This document shows, one piece after another, positions 50,385 through 62,175 of a stretch of DNA of 64,000 bases. The stretch comes from Sipunculus nudus (taxonomy: Eukaryota > Annelida > Sipuncula > Golfingiida > Sipunculidae), in the NCBI GenBank assembly GCA_026874595.1, contig CM049317.1:42870401-42934400 (forward strand). The letters are read 5' to 3'. The translations under genes were made by a program, and so were the position numbers. Within the stretch, counting starts at the first letter, position 1, and each line of letters starts with the position of its first letter. The notes under the pieces were generated by a model. It had not been told where the DNA came from and did no database searches. It saw only the letters and a list, made by a program, of their open reading frames with translations.

Positions 50385-53008
50385 TTTTTAGCTCAGCTGA
50401 CTATAAGTCATCTGAGCTATAGTCGTGGTCCATTGTCCGTCGTCCGTCCGTCCGTCCGTCCGTCCGTAGATGTGGCACGTTTTGAAACCCTAAGACCTAG
50501 GAATCCAAAATTCAGCATAATGTTAGATGTCCCCAAGATCTCCTACCAAGCCGAAAACTGGGTCTTTTCGACTTCGTTCCTTTGAGAAATTAAGGAAAAA
50601 CCTCAATTTTTTATTAAAAACCTATTTTCACACTTCAGGACTGCCTAATATCAAAACCACTCATCTGTTTTTCCTCATATTTACCATAAATATTCCTCTA
50701 TATAGTTCCTATGTACATTCAAGGAAATATGTCTGTATTATATAATTTAAAAAAGTTATGGACCCAAACATAATGCATTTTGTAAAAAATCAGGAAAGAT
50801 ATTTGATCACTTAACACAAAACATGTTAAAGCTATGGACTTTTTTTCCAGTAATATAACTTTAATTAATCAAAATTAAATTGTATACCCAAAATTAGATA
50901 AAAATCTTTTAAATTTTTTAAAATATTAAAAAAAAATAAAAAATTGGTACCTTAAATTTTGCCCAAATTTGACCATGGCACCTTTTTTTTCCTGTAAGTA
51001 CTGTGGATTTAATTTTCACAGCATGTTTTTGTTACCTTTTCAACTGTTAACACCAAAAATTTGAAACCAGTTGATCGAAAACTGTAGATTTTATTCAAGT
51101 TTTCAAGCACCATGTAACATATTGTATACATCAAGCTAGTGCTATGCAGTTTGCAAGAGCTCAGCTCCCCAGCTTCAGCTCTTAGTTTCTTAAATTCGGC
51201 ATACAGCTAGATGTCTCCAAAATCCCCTACCATGCCAAGAATTTGGTCACTAGGACTTAATACCTTCAAGATATTAATGAAAAACCTCATTTTTCCATTA
51301 AAAACCCATTGTTACACTTCAAGACTGCCTAATATCAAAACCACTGATCTGACTTTAATCATAAATAATATACATATTTTTCATTCTCTATGCACATGCC
51401 AGAATGATGTCAGTATTGCGTAATTGTTTTAAGTTATGGGCCCAAACATAATGCACTTTGTAAAAAATGAAGAAATATATTTACTCCCTTAACAAGGGGA
51501 TTGCTGAAGCTAGAGATTTTTTGTCAGGGATGTAACATTATTTAATCAAGATTCAATTGAATACCCCAAATTAGTTATGAATTTTTCAAATTTTATAAGT
51601 TATTAGTATAAATGTAAAATTAGTAACTTAAATTTTGCCCAACTTTGACCATGGCACGTTTGTTTCCTGTGAGCACTGTTGATATAATTTTCATATCATG
51701 CACACATAAGGATTTCAGCTTTTAAGTTTAGAAAGCTGAAAGAAATTGGCCAAAAATTGTAGCTTTTATTAATGTTTTTATGAGACCCTGTCAGACTTTG
51801 GCTCTCTCCAGCCCCTCTTGAGTCACCTGTATGTTGACCTTGTTGAACTTTCAGCAAATTATGCATGCTTGAGGCGAGGCATACAGGGAATCCAGGCAGC
51901 TTATGGCCAGCCACAGTTGATCCAGGTGTCCAACCCAACTAATCTAGTAGTTTTAACCAACTACATACAATAAACAATAAATTAATAAATTTTTATTGGT
52001 TTTTAATAAAAAATTAATGAAAAATAGAAAAGGAATTAGTTAGTTTATTATAACAGGAAATTAACTTGCAGTTACTGATGATATAAGAATCTTGTATCGA
52101 TGGATAGAATGTCACGTATTCCAAATAACACCATGCAGTCACCTATGGTATTTTTCAGTTCAATTTTAATGATAAAGAAGTAAATCATATCATTCATCAC
52201 TAATCATTAGGGATCATATGATGGAAATTAATGATAGACAAAGATGCAGTTGATAATATTAATCTAGATTCCTACTGTGTCTAGTGTGTACATTGATGTG
52301 AAATTAGTCCAAAATGAATTTATTACAGTTATTTTTTAATATAAATAAAAGCCATAAAACCAGGTACTTATGATCATTATTTAAATGTGTGAATTTTGTA
52401 TATTCTGGATTCTCAACATCGTTTGGTGAAAACTGAATAAATACCAGACATGGTGCGAATACTTTGTAATTGTATTTAAATACGAATATGATTATGTACT
52501 CCATTATAAAATTTCTTGCATAAAGAATGGGAATTCAGGTAAAAATGAAAGTATGTGAATACCAGTGCAAATACTTTCAAAATGTATTCATGAATGCATT
52601 CATGAATATATTCTTTAATATTATTTTAATAATCATTTCAGTTATATTTCATTTTAAAAAATCATATGATTCTCTTATTATTTTTAATAAAAATTATATT
52701 TGGGACAATATTTGTAATTTTTTTTAATTAATAGTTAAACCCTTATATTATATATTCTGCTTATAAGTTATATTGCCAAGTCAAAATCTGTCTGACAATA
52801 GTACTCCATTTGTTAATAAAATAAATGAAATCAATCCTCTTCCCTGTCTCCAAAGGTACTATCAAAATCATACATAAGCTAAACAACAACAACTCATATT
52901 ACAGCTTATATTTATTACCACACAAAACCAGCATGTGCCTCATTTCTATATAAAATATTTTTTTATCATATATCACAGCTGAGCGTCGTGACCCATAGGC
53001 CCCTTGTT
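50385..53008 (+). mobile_element. family A Helentron-like element, complete (2.6 kb)
   Basis: It starts ttttttAGCTCAGCTGACTA with a (GTCC)n tract at about 50440-50466. It ends cagctgagcgtcgtgaccca, then CCTTGTTT. It is collinear over its length with the minus-strand copy at 508-2666. Short open frames at 50527 and 51211 are related because both lie in duplicated halves of the element. Confidence 0.8.
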
Positions 53009-53718
53009 TAGATACACAAGCTTTTAAATATGAGCTTGTGTGCTTCATATACTATCAGGCACCGTACCAAACACAGTTGACAGCATTTTATGATATGATC
53101 ATCATTTGGATGAAATTAAAGAATGGATTGTATCTACAGTGAATGAATTCTAATGCATGTCATAGTCGGGTAATACCGGGCTTTCAGGAAGGTGGGGGTA
53201 AGTGTCACTGACACTCAAAATCTCTTACCAACACTCAGTTCTGAGGGTCCAAGCGTCCGATGTGACGCCATATTTCTGGCTTTAGGACCATGTATCAGTC
53301 AATGACCTTTACCAGCTGCCTCAAACGAACCTGTCAGTGGTGTAAACACCTTGTGATAACTAAGGCTTATACAGTAGAATTTTACAGAAGAATTTAATTT
53401 ATAATCATATAATGATATGATAATTACACAAAATCCAAAAAGATTCTATTTTTACCAAACCCTTCAAAATGTGACACATAACATCTCCCCTTTGGATGCT
53501 TTAAACTCCAATGGGACTCCCCAAAAGTTTTGCCTGAGCATCCCAGAAACTTCAAATGTTCTTCCTGTTGAAAGCCCTGGGTGCTGTAATGGGTATCACA
53601 AATACAGGTCCCACCTTGGATCTTGTCACACATAAAGGTAGATCTTGGCAGATGAATTGTGTTTAGTCAGATGGATAACTTGGTTACAAGAACTGGCAAC
53701 TAGAGTGTGGCATTTCAG
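53009..53718. other. intron part, no recognised feature
   Basis: Open frames on both strands at 53417-53635 overlap; neither shows a known domain. Confidence 0.5.
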
Positions 53719-53823
53719 GTCACGTACCATAAACGGTTTGAGGAGGACAAAGGGAAGTACACCACAGTGACAGACAGTCGGGAGTTACGACGACTACTGG
53801 AGAGTCAGGAAACTGTCAGCCTG
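53719..53823 (+). CDS. LASP-like exon: nebulin repeat 5 (35 codons)
   Basis: This 105-base phase 0-0 exon is preceded by catttcag and followed by GTACTA, the weakest donor of the set. It starts VTYHKRFEEDKGKYTTV and continues TDSRELRRLLESQ, ending in VSL. It is the most divergent repeat: the DPE core is replaced by DSRE, and the residue that ends the exon is Leu rather than Ser or Thr. The Ser before it still gives SxxxY with the next exon. The weak donor and divergent core make it the best candidate for regulated inclusion. Confidence 0.9.
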
Positions 53824-55591
53824 GTACTACCATTATCGTTCTGATTGTGGCTGCTGACTCCTCCTGCTTTACCTGTTCTATCACTGGTTAAGGATTTGTT
53901 TCAGAAACACCTGTTAAAGTTCTTGCCTGCAGTTCAAGAAGTTGAACATGCCTGTAAATCATTATGTGCAGATATGCAGCTTAATCCTTGGAATGTTTAA
54001 TGATTGAGACATACTGACTCCTGCATCAAGCAATTATTTAATCATTGACTAGTGCAGTAAATTGTAGCTTATTTAGTGTTCAAGGAAATCTACTCTTACG
54101 TTCATTAATGGATCTGTCAGTTCCAGTATAACACTGGCCAACAAAACTCTTTCAGAAACATTTGGTAGGTCTTCAGAATTAGATGTTCAAGAGAAGGAAA
54201 AAGTAAAGGTCAAAGGGCTGTGCATATACATTGGTGTACCTTCAACAGTCAAGATAATAGGATTAAGAACATGGGTTGGTGTGATTTGGTTTAATTGATA
54301 AACAAGCATAGTTTATATACCACCTTTTAAGTTATACTTGAGTATTTGCTCTTGTTTGACCCTCATGCATGAAGCAAGGAGACCAAGCTTACCAGCCTGA
54401 AGATTTTTGACTGCTGGACACCAAATACCCTTTCAATCCCTTTTGTTATCAAAGCCTTGTTAAAATCATTAATAGAGTGTTTATGTTAGTCATCTGAGCT
54501 GTAGCGATGACCTTCTGTCCATCTGTGAAATGCCAGCTGGCTGTTGACAGGGTGTATATCATAACCATTTAAGTTTCTGGGCTAAATTTTGCAGAGCTAT
54601 AGGTAAAGGCAAATTCTCTTACCTCACTTTAAACCAGGTTACTGTTAAACCTTTGTTTTTTCAAGCATTAGAACAAATACTATGATCCGCTTTATGCTCA
54701 GGTGGGTTTCAAAATAATGATATTTGTGAGAGGGAAGTTCTAGTGAACATTAAACCTTCATGAATAAAACATCTCAGTATTGGTGCCTGATTGGCATCTC
54801 ATGTATGTTACTCCTACACATAGCTTAGAAAAGGAAAAAGGCAATACGATTGTTATTTAAATATCAAAAGATACTTTGTGTTATAAGTAGATTGAAGATA
54901 AATTGTCTTAAATCTTTAATATTTTCTATTAACAATTTAGGGAATTTCCAGTCCTTCAGTGTTACCTTGGGTCCTATTTAAATTCTTAAGGTTTTTGTGC
55001 AGATATTAAATTCACAGAAATTGCCGTGTTCTTGATCCACCTGAGATGAAAAATAAAATCTGTGAAATTTTCTGTAGAGAAAAATCACAAAAATAGAAAT
55101 GTAACTTATCAGTAATACTGAAGCTGTAATTTGCTGATATATGATACATGTCTGCTGGTCATATTAAGTCAATGTCACTAATACTGACGGGGAAATTAAA
55201 CAGTGTCAGGAAAAAAAATTGTGTGAACATCTGTTTTGAAACTGTAAAATAGTATTTAATATGAGTAGATCAAGTAGAGACTTACTGTATTAAATTTTAT
55301 GGTCTTTGGTCTTTGTTTTTCCTCACTTATCCATGATATGTTTTATCTCTTTTGAGGAAGGAGATTTTAATTAATTTTTCACATTTTATTTCCATTTATA
55401 AAATGTAATGTTATTCAGATCATTCTTTGTATTATCTCAGATTTTTCCTTCTTTCTTAATTACCTGTTTCATTTCTTGGAATATTGCTCCAAATGCCAGA
55501 TACAATCACACAGCATGGTTATTTTTGGAAAATTTTAAACCAGTGAAGCGGCATTGTTTAAAATATAACTGTAACCTCTTTTTATTTCACT
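53824..55591. other. intron part, no recognised feature
   Basis: A decayed family A fragment (tagtcatctgagctgtagcg) lies at about 54487. Otherwise nothing is seen. Confidence 0.5.
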
Positions 55592-57272
55592 CTGTGAACC
55601 TAATCCATGGCGCAGCTTCCACCGTCCACCGTCCACCATGTTACCAAATATCTCAACAGCCACAGTAGCTGCCTTCATGAAACTTTGCAGAATTACTGAT
55701 CATTGGATGAACATGCAAAAATAAGCTTTTGGTGGCGCCACCTATGTTGATCTATTTTCTGTCAGCCAAAATGGTCTTGGACCATCCTACAATACTTTTT
55801 GCATAGATTCTATCTTTGCATTTGCCATCTGTTAGTCTTATTGGTTGTTCAGTGTATAGGGTTGAAATTGTGCATGTCCTTAAATCCTCAACACCTCCAT
55901 CTCGTTAACAAGACTTGTTGTGCCATCTGCAATTCTTTTCCATCCGTACATTTGCTTTAGGTGAAAATTTCTCATAACTCAGGAGTGGTTCAATATATTG
56001 GTCTAAAATGGCATGTCCATCCATCTTGGAAAGATTTTACATAAACCAGACAGGTGTCGCCAAATACCTTCCCTTTTCATAGAATAAACTAATGCTTTTT
56101 TCTGAGGAGTGATTTGCTGTATTGCCCTGGTATTGTGCATATCCATAGATCTTGGACTCCTTGAACTTGTACTCAAGACTTGGTGCCATCCACAATCATT
56201 TTCCCGTTGTATCTATCCGTACATTTGCTTTTGGTTAAAATTGCTCATAACTCAGGAATGGTCTGAAATTTGGCATGTGCATCCATCTGGGAAAGTTTTC
56301 TCATAAACCAGACAGGTGGCGCCACCTACAATTTTTTTGCATAGTGTCCATCTTTTCATTTGCCATCTGTTCGTCTTAGTTGTTTTTCAATGTATTGGGT
56401 TGAAATTGTGCATGTGGATAGATCCTAGACAGCTCCATCTCATTAACAAGAATTGTGGCGCCATCTGTAATCATTTTCATGTCGTGTCCTGTACATTATT
56501 GAAAATATCTCAATATATTGGTCTGAAATTTGGCATGTGCATCCATCTTGGAAAGTTTTCTTGTAAACCAGACAGGTGGTGCTACCTACCTTCCTGTTTT
56601 CATTGAATGAATCAATGCTCTTTTCTGAGCGTTTTAGTGTACTTTATTCAGGAGTGGTGTGACAAATGGGCCTGAAATTGTACATATCTTGGATTATTAT
56701 ATCATATTTAAAGAGTGATGGTGCTCCTCAGCTGTTTTCATCTGGCTTCCTACTGTATACTGTTTTACTAGAAAATTTTACCTTCTGATGACCATAGTGT
56801 CATAGTTAATGTTTAATCAAACTTCTGCTAATTTCCACCTACAATTTCTGGCAGTTTCTTGGAGGTTATTCATATTTTGCCCTGTGTACTCACTCTATTT
56901 CTACTTACCACTCAATCCATCCCTCACTTCACCTGTACCAGTCTGACCACTCAATCCATCCCTCACTTCACCTGTACCAGTCTGACCACTCAATTCATCC
57001 CTCACTTCACCTGTACCAGTCTGACCACTCAATCCATCCCTCACTTCACCTGTACCAGTCTGACCACTCAATTCATCCCTCACTTCACCTGTACCAGTCT
57101 GACCACTCAATTCATCCCTTACTTCACCTGTTCCAGTCTGACCACACAATTCAACCCTCACTTCACCTGTACTAGTCTGACCACTCAATTCATCCCTCAC
57201 TTCACCTGTACCACTCTGATTTTGGCAGATATACGTTATTGTCTGTTGACTACGACTACCCCCGTATTCTAG
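55592..57272 (+). mobile_element. composite of family E-like start and family D 3' end
   Basis: It begins with a decayed family E start (tgaacctaatccatggcgca). It runs through blocks of about 280 bases with exact GGTGGCGCCACC at 55731 and 56315. It ends as family D with ggcagatatacg, gtctgttgactac and CTAGT at 57269-57273. The family D end is enlarged by a 39-bp tandem array. Confidence 0.65.
56907..57218. repeat. 39-bp minisatellite, eight copies
   Basis: accactcaatccatccctca recurs at 56907, 56946, 56985, 57024, 57063, 57102, 57141 and 57180. It has amplified a segment that is single-copy in family D at about 40543-40575. Since 39 is a multiple of three, both strands stay open with a 13-residue period; this is not a gene. 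Confidence 0.95.
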
Positions 57273-57273
57273 T

Positions 57274-58302
57274 TTGTATTTCATATCAAAGTAAATAATT
57301 GCTTAAAGAAAGAGTAATAAAATGAGTATAAATTCAGTTAAATTATTTTAAAGATGGCATCTTTACGGAAGTAGGGATTTTGTCAATTTGTTGTGTTTGC
57401 AATCATGATGCAGTGTATGTTACCAAAAATGTTGGGAACTGCTGCAGCCGTCTGCACAAAATTTCACAGGAATATTGAGCATGTGACTGCTATTTGATTT
57501 TGACCTGCAGGTGTCGTCACCTGTGTTGACCTACCTTGGCAGGCTGTTATAGTCTTTTCTGCCTTTTCAAAAATATATCATTAAGTATTAATATTTTGGG
57601 CTTGATATCAAAGAAAACAATTCCTTGAATGAAGAGAAATAAAATGAGTATAAATTCAGTCAGATTTATTTCAAGATGGTCATTTTACAGAACTTCAAAT
57701 TTTGTTTTCTGATTAATCTATTTCCTGTTCATCCTTTTCTCACACATTTTTAGTTTGTTCACTCTGTAAACTTTTGCAGTAGGACAGAGTCCACTTGGAA
57801 AGGAATGAATGGTATTTTCACATTCACTTTTTTCTTTCTTAATCACCCACCATTGTGCACAGTTATTCACAGAGTGGACATTAGACCCCTGTGTCTCTTG
57901 TTGACTTTGGTTTTATAACATTAAACTGTCAGGGACAACTTCAGCTGAGCTTCAACCCATCGGTCCCCATATTTATATATTAAGCATGTATTTTATTGGA
58001 ATAAATCCTTTCTCCATTGTTTCAGGAAAAGCATGTCTGCATTAATACAGATGATAACCACATGCTATTTTATTATATTATTATGTAGGGCAAAGTGAAC
58101 TCTTTGGGTATAAGTATCAGTAGGTTGTTGTATAAGAAATTATTCCATTAAGCATTAAAAGCAAGCACCACACATAAGTTAGCATGAAAGAGAGAGGGAG
58201 AGAGAGAGACCTTTGCAGTAATCTTCTAAATAAAAGGTTATTATAATTTTGGCTCGCTATATTGCATTATCATATACAGGAATGTTTTTATTTGAATTTA
58301 AG
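57274..58302. other. intron part, repeat remnants
   Basis: A family A-like 3' end (acttcagctgagcttcaacc) lies at about 57938-57970 and an AG-rich run at about 58192-58210. Nothing else is recognised before the exon. Confidence 0.5.
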
Positions 58303-58477
58303 ATCAAATACCATGAAGACTTTGAAAAGAACATCAAGGGGACAAAAATCCAGGTGGCCGATGATCCTGAGACTGCGAGAATCAGACAAAACATGGCCAC
58401 CATCAGTCAGGTTGAGTACAAGGGGCTGCGTAAACAGCATGACAACATGGAGTCCCAGCGAGGCAACATTGGTAAAG
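58303..58477 (+). CDS. LASP-like exon: last nebulin repeat and start of linker
   Basis: This 175-base exon is preceded by a T-rich stretch ending in taag and followed by GTGAGC. It starts in phase 0 and ends one base into a codon. It reads IKYHEDFEKNIKGTKIQVAD, DPETARIRQNMATISQ, then VEYKGLRKQHDNMESQRGN and IGKG. The first 36 codons form a full nebulin repeat. VEYKGL begins another module that fades into a charged linker, as in LASP proteins before the variable region that leads to SH3. Being 175 bases with phases 0 and 1, it is not a symmetric cassette and is probably constitutive. Confidence 0.92.
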
Positions 58478-58630
58478 GTGAGCAGCTAAAACCTCCGTGA
58501 ACTGCCTGACAAATGTATATTCATGAAGGATTTTAAGGTTTTTTGGCCATCGGCATCATTCAGTTTGCATGTTATTTTTGACATGGAAGCCAGTCAAGTT
58601 TGCTGTGTTTTAAAAAAATATAGATGTTGA

Positions 58631-60540
58631 TTTTTAGCTCAGCTGACTATAAGTCATCTGAGCTATAGTCGTGGTCCATTGTCCGTCGTCCGTCCGTCTG
58701 TCCGTCCGTCCGTCCGTCCGTCCGTCCGTAGATGTGGCACGTTTTGAAACCGTAAGACCTAGGAATCCAAAATTCAGCATAATGTTAGATGTCCCCAAGA
58801 TCTCCTACCAAGCCGAAAACTGGGTCTTTGCGACTTCGTTCCTTTGAGAAATTAAGGAAAAACCTCAATTTTTTATTAAAATCCTATTTTCACACTTCAG
58901 GACTGCCTAATATCAAAACCACTCATCTGTTTTTCCTCATATTTACCATAAATATTCTTCTATATAGTTCCTATGTACATGCCAGAAATTAAGTCTGTTA
59001 AGTATAAATTCTTTAAGTTATGGGCCCAAACATAATGGACTTTGTGAAAAATCAGGAAAAATATTTACTCACTTAACATGAAAAATTTTGAAACTAGAGT
59101 CTGTTTTCCCAAGTATATAACTATGTTTAATTAAGATTCAATTGTTTACCCAAAATTAGATCTGAATTTTGTAAATTTTTTAAGTAATTAGCATAAAAAT
59201 AAAATCAGTACCTTAAATTTTGCCCAACTTTGACCATGGCACGTTTTTTTCCTGTAAGTACCATTGATTTAATTTTCACAGCATGTAAACATAAATATTT
59301 AATTTGTTCAAATCTGAAATTTGGAAGTAAAAGCTTGAAAATTAAGCTAGTTATTGATTTTTTTCTTGAGGCTCTATTGTAGTCATTTGCTTTGATTACA
59401 GATTACAGGTGCAGGGTCCCACTCCAGGTCACTGGAAGTCAGCTATGCCAGGGTTTCTGATTTGTTACAGTCACTGGGGGAGATCCCCTGCTGTGACAGG
59501 TGTACAGTTATTCTCATATCACCACCCCAATGACCCCCCCCCCCCCCCTGCAAACCCAACCCACCAAGTGTTATGCAGTATTGTTATTGTTTCACTGTAT
59601 CTCCTTAATTGTAATGCTGTTTCCACTCTGATATGCAAAACCTTTCCTTGAAAAAGTGTAATCCAGAAGATGCAATGTTGTGTAATGTAGCATTTTTAAA
59701 GAAATCATTTTTCTTTTAAATGATTTTACCATTCATAATGGAACCCATCAGTATGCTTAAATTATGATAAAATATGAAGCACATTATGGATAAATAAAGA
59801 CACAATAAAAAATTGTGAAATCTCAATCAAGTATTTTTTTTAGATATTTATTGTTTTGCATATTTTAAAGATATATTTTTGTGGAAAAAAATAAATAAAC
59901 ATTTGTATGCATGATGTGGTGTTATCTGACAAGATTGAGATTTATGATGATGCAATTGAGAATTATGAATCAACTTTTATATTCAGATATACATGTTATA
60001 TTGAAAATGTATAGAAATATAAACTTAAATTAAAAAAAAATTGATGTGATAAAAAAATGAGGATTTATTACAAACATTTGTTCATTATTTTCCGGCATCA
60101 GCAGAATTTGAGATCAGGCTTTGTTTGCCATGTTTTATGTTGTTAATTAGTTATATTTCAACTGTATACATTTCATAAAAAAAAAACATATATTTAATAA
60201 TATATATTATACAAAAAAAAAAAGATTCGATTGAACAAATGTGTAAACTACTGAAATGTCAACAGTTAATCAAAAAGCCAACTAATGATCATGGTAATTG
60301 TACAGATCATTTGTTCACAAACTGCTCACATGCTTCAGTTTCAACATTAGGAAACACATGGTCAGGTCACAAAATATTATTTGCAACAATTTCTTGCTCA
60401 TCAATACAAACCAATCATATAAACCAACCATGGCCTTTATTACCTCTTCCTCTTACACTTTATCTCCATTTGATATTATTTTAGATTTTTACCTTCAAGG
60501 TTAACGTCAGCTGAGCACAGTGACCCATAGGTCCCTTGTT
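58631..60540 (+). mobile_element. family A Helentron-like element, complete (1.9 kb)
   Basis: AGCTCAGCTGA (58636-58646) pairs with TCAGCTGAGC (60507-60516). The 3' side then has GACCCATAGGTC (60522-60533, one mismatch from a palindrome) and CTTGT (60535-60539). A (GTCC)n tract follows the 5' end. It is inserted 153 bases after the last recognised exon. Confidence 0.85.
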
Positions 60541-61813
60541 ATGGTGAGCAGTTTGAAAGTGGAAAATAGAAAGGGAATAATTCTGCAATGTCAGTATAAT
60601 TTTAAATATCTATTTTTCTTTGTATTATACATACATTCTGTTGTTAAAATATTAACATATTGATATGGTAAAAGTAGGTGTGTATGTCAATCCTAATCTT
60701 ACTCTTTTGTTCAGCATGGTGTAAAAAAAAACTTGTTGAGCAGTTGATGATGTACATGCCTTCTGACGTGAATGAAATGACCGAATGGCACATTACACAC
60801 ACTGTATAAATGAATTCATCGTCACTTCTGTCAGCAAAAATATAGCACTAGCAATGTTTCTGATTTTTTTCTTGGAGTGTTAAATATTCATTATTATTTT
60901 AGGTATGATACGTTCATTTTTCTGATAAAGCTATGCATAATAATGAGGTCAGAGTAAATATATTTATTATCCTGGTCTGACACATGCTTATTGGGTGCTG
61001 GATGGAACAGATCACCACGATTTACTGAGATTACTGAGACAGAAAGCTACCTGCAAATATTCATTGCTTGCCAAGTAACTACCAGTGCCTTGCCTTATGC
61101 TAGGCCCTATGGCCTATAGCTTTTCAGATGATCACACCATGTAATTATAGCAGTATGTTCTAAATGGAAAATTGGTTTAAATTGAAACTGAGTTTAATCA
61201 GAGAACTTTTTATATTACTTATTGATTTTAAATGAACTTTGAATTTATTGCTTTTTATGAGTCAAATGAAATTCACATGCATAAGACAATGCTCAATTTG
61301 ACCCTCAAAATTCTTTACTGACTGGTTGTCAGGTTCCACAACCAGCCGTTCTCGGGCAATCCATGGTTTGTTTGTCCTCATGAGACAGCCATGCTAGATA
61401 AACATGCATAGTGATATGTTATAGACAGCTCATACAGTGAATGGTGAATTCATTAATGACGATCCTTAATGAGCTGCACCTCACCTGGCAGCGATGTAAC
61501 AAATAGCATTCAGTCTCAGCCTGATTCATTACTAACCTGCATGTAACATGTTTACCTTGGTGTGGTGACCCTTAACCTTGACCTCCAGCAGCCAGTGACC
61601 ATCCTGTTTCAGTAAACACCAGCATACTAACAATGTGTATTTCAGCAAACTTTGTTATGTAAGCCATCACATTTTATGTTTCTTATGGTTATTAAGATCA
61701 TTAAACTTGGGTCTTTGAATAATTTTGTTTAAACTTATTTGCTTGTTGTATTTCTTTTATCAGGAACTGTTTACTGATTGCATTTTTACCTAGTTCTAAG
61801 AGAAAATACCCAT
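60541..61813. other. intron part, no firm feature
   Basis: Apart from the weak micro-exon candidate at 61333 I see nothing here. Confidence 0.5.
61333..61365 (+). CDS. possible 33-base linker micro-exon (weak)
   Basis: A branch-point-like tactgac is followed by tggttgtcAG, then 33 bases that, joined to the phase-1 end of the previous exon, read GSTTSRSRAIHG, then GTTTGT. The Ser/Arg-rich sequence and kept phase would suit a LASP linker. There is no long pyrimidine tract and I cannot match it to a known protein, so chance is likely. Confidence 0.15.
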
Positions 61814-61955
61814 TATCTTATCACAAAAGGAGCACTCTATCTTTATCTTATTACAAAAGGAGCACTCTATCTTTATCTTATTACAAAAGGAGCACTCTAT
61901 CTTTATCTTATTACAAAAGGAGCACTCTATCTTTATCTTACTACAAAAGGAGCAT
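61814..61955. repeat. 30-bp minisatellite, about five copies
   Basis: tatcttattacaaaaggagc recurs every 30 bases at 61814, 61844, 61874, 61904 and 61934 with almost no change. Confidence 0.95.
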
Positions 61956-62175
61956 GATGTAAAATACAAAATTACAGTCTCTTTTTTATGACCAAATGTT
62001 TTTACAAACCCCACAAGGGCAGACATGCTGCTTTTCAGGACAGTGGACACTCTGTCTGCCAAACAGTTAATTTGACCCTGCTTATGGACATAACAATGGA
62101 TGTATGACAAGTGTTGGTACAACTATTTTGTTCCAACAACCAACAGCTTTTCCTTCCAGTTCACCTCTCACAAAC
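61956..62175. other. spacer, nothing recognised
   Basis: Short spacer between two tandem arrays. Confidence 0.5.

Larger units (their letters stand above)
11434..58477 (+). other. LASP-family (LIM-nebulin repeat) gene, internal exons only
   Basis: Eight plus-strand exons with GT..AG borders join into one open frame of 263 codons. The order is the C-terminal half of a LIM domain, a part nebulin module, six full nebulin-type repeats and the start of a linker. This order is diagnostic of the LASP family, actin-binding proteins of focal adhesions, stress fibres and muscle Z-discs. Vertebrate LASP1 has two nebulin repeats and LASP2 (LIM-nebulette) has three, so at least six is an expansion. Introns run from 781 bases to more than 12 kb. 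I found neither the exon for the first two zinc ligands upstream nor an SH3 exon downstream, and both are probably outside the window. Exon calls rest on translation, splice signals and family similarity. No transcript evidence is available here. Confidence 0.9.

Noticed and set aside
53417-53635. Overlapping frames of about 70 codons on both strands just before nebulin repeat 5
   Set aside because: No domain, no splice context in phase with the gene, and comparable openness on both strands.
56859-57284. Threonine- or glycine-rich repeat proteins on either strand
   Set aside because: A 39-bp unit is a multiple of three and keeps both strands open. The unit is an amplified part of a family D element.
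50527-58992. Similar short frames at 50527, 51211 and 58789 as a conserved protein family
   Set aside because: They lie at matching places in family A elements, and their similarity is explained by DNA-level repeat copies. They contain no recognised domain, and frames are not kept in all copies.
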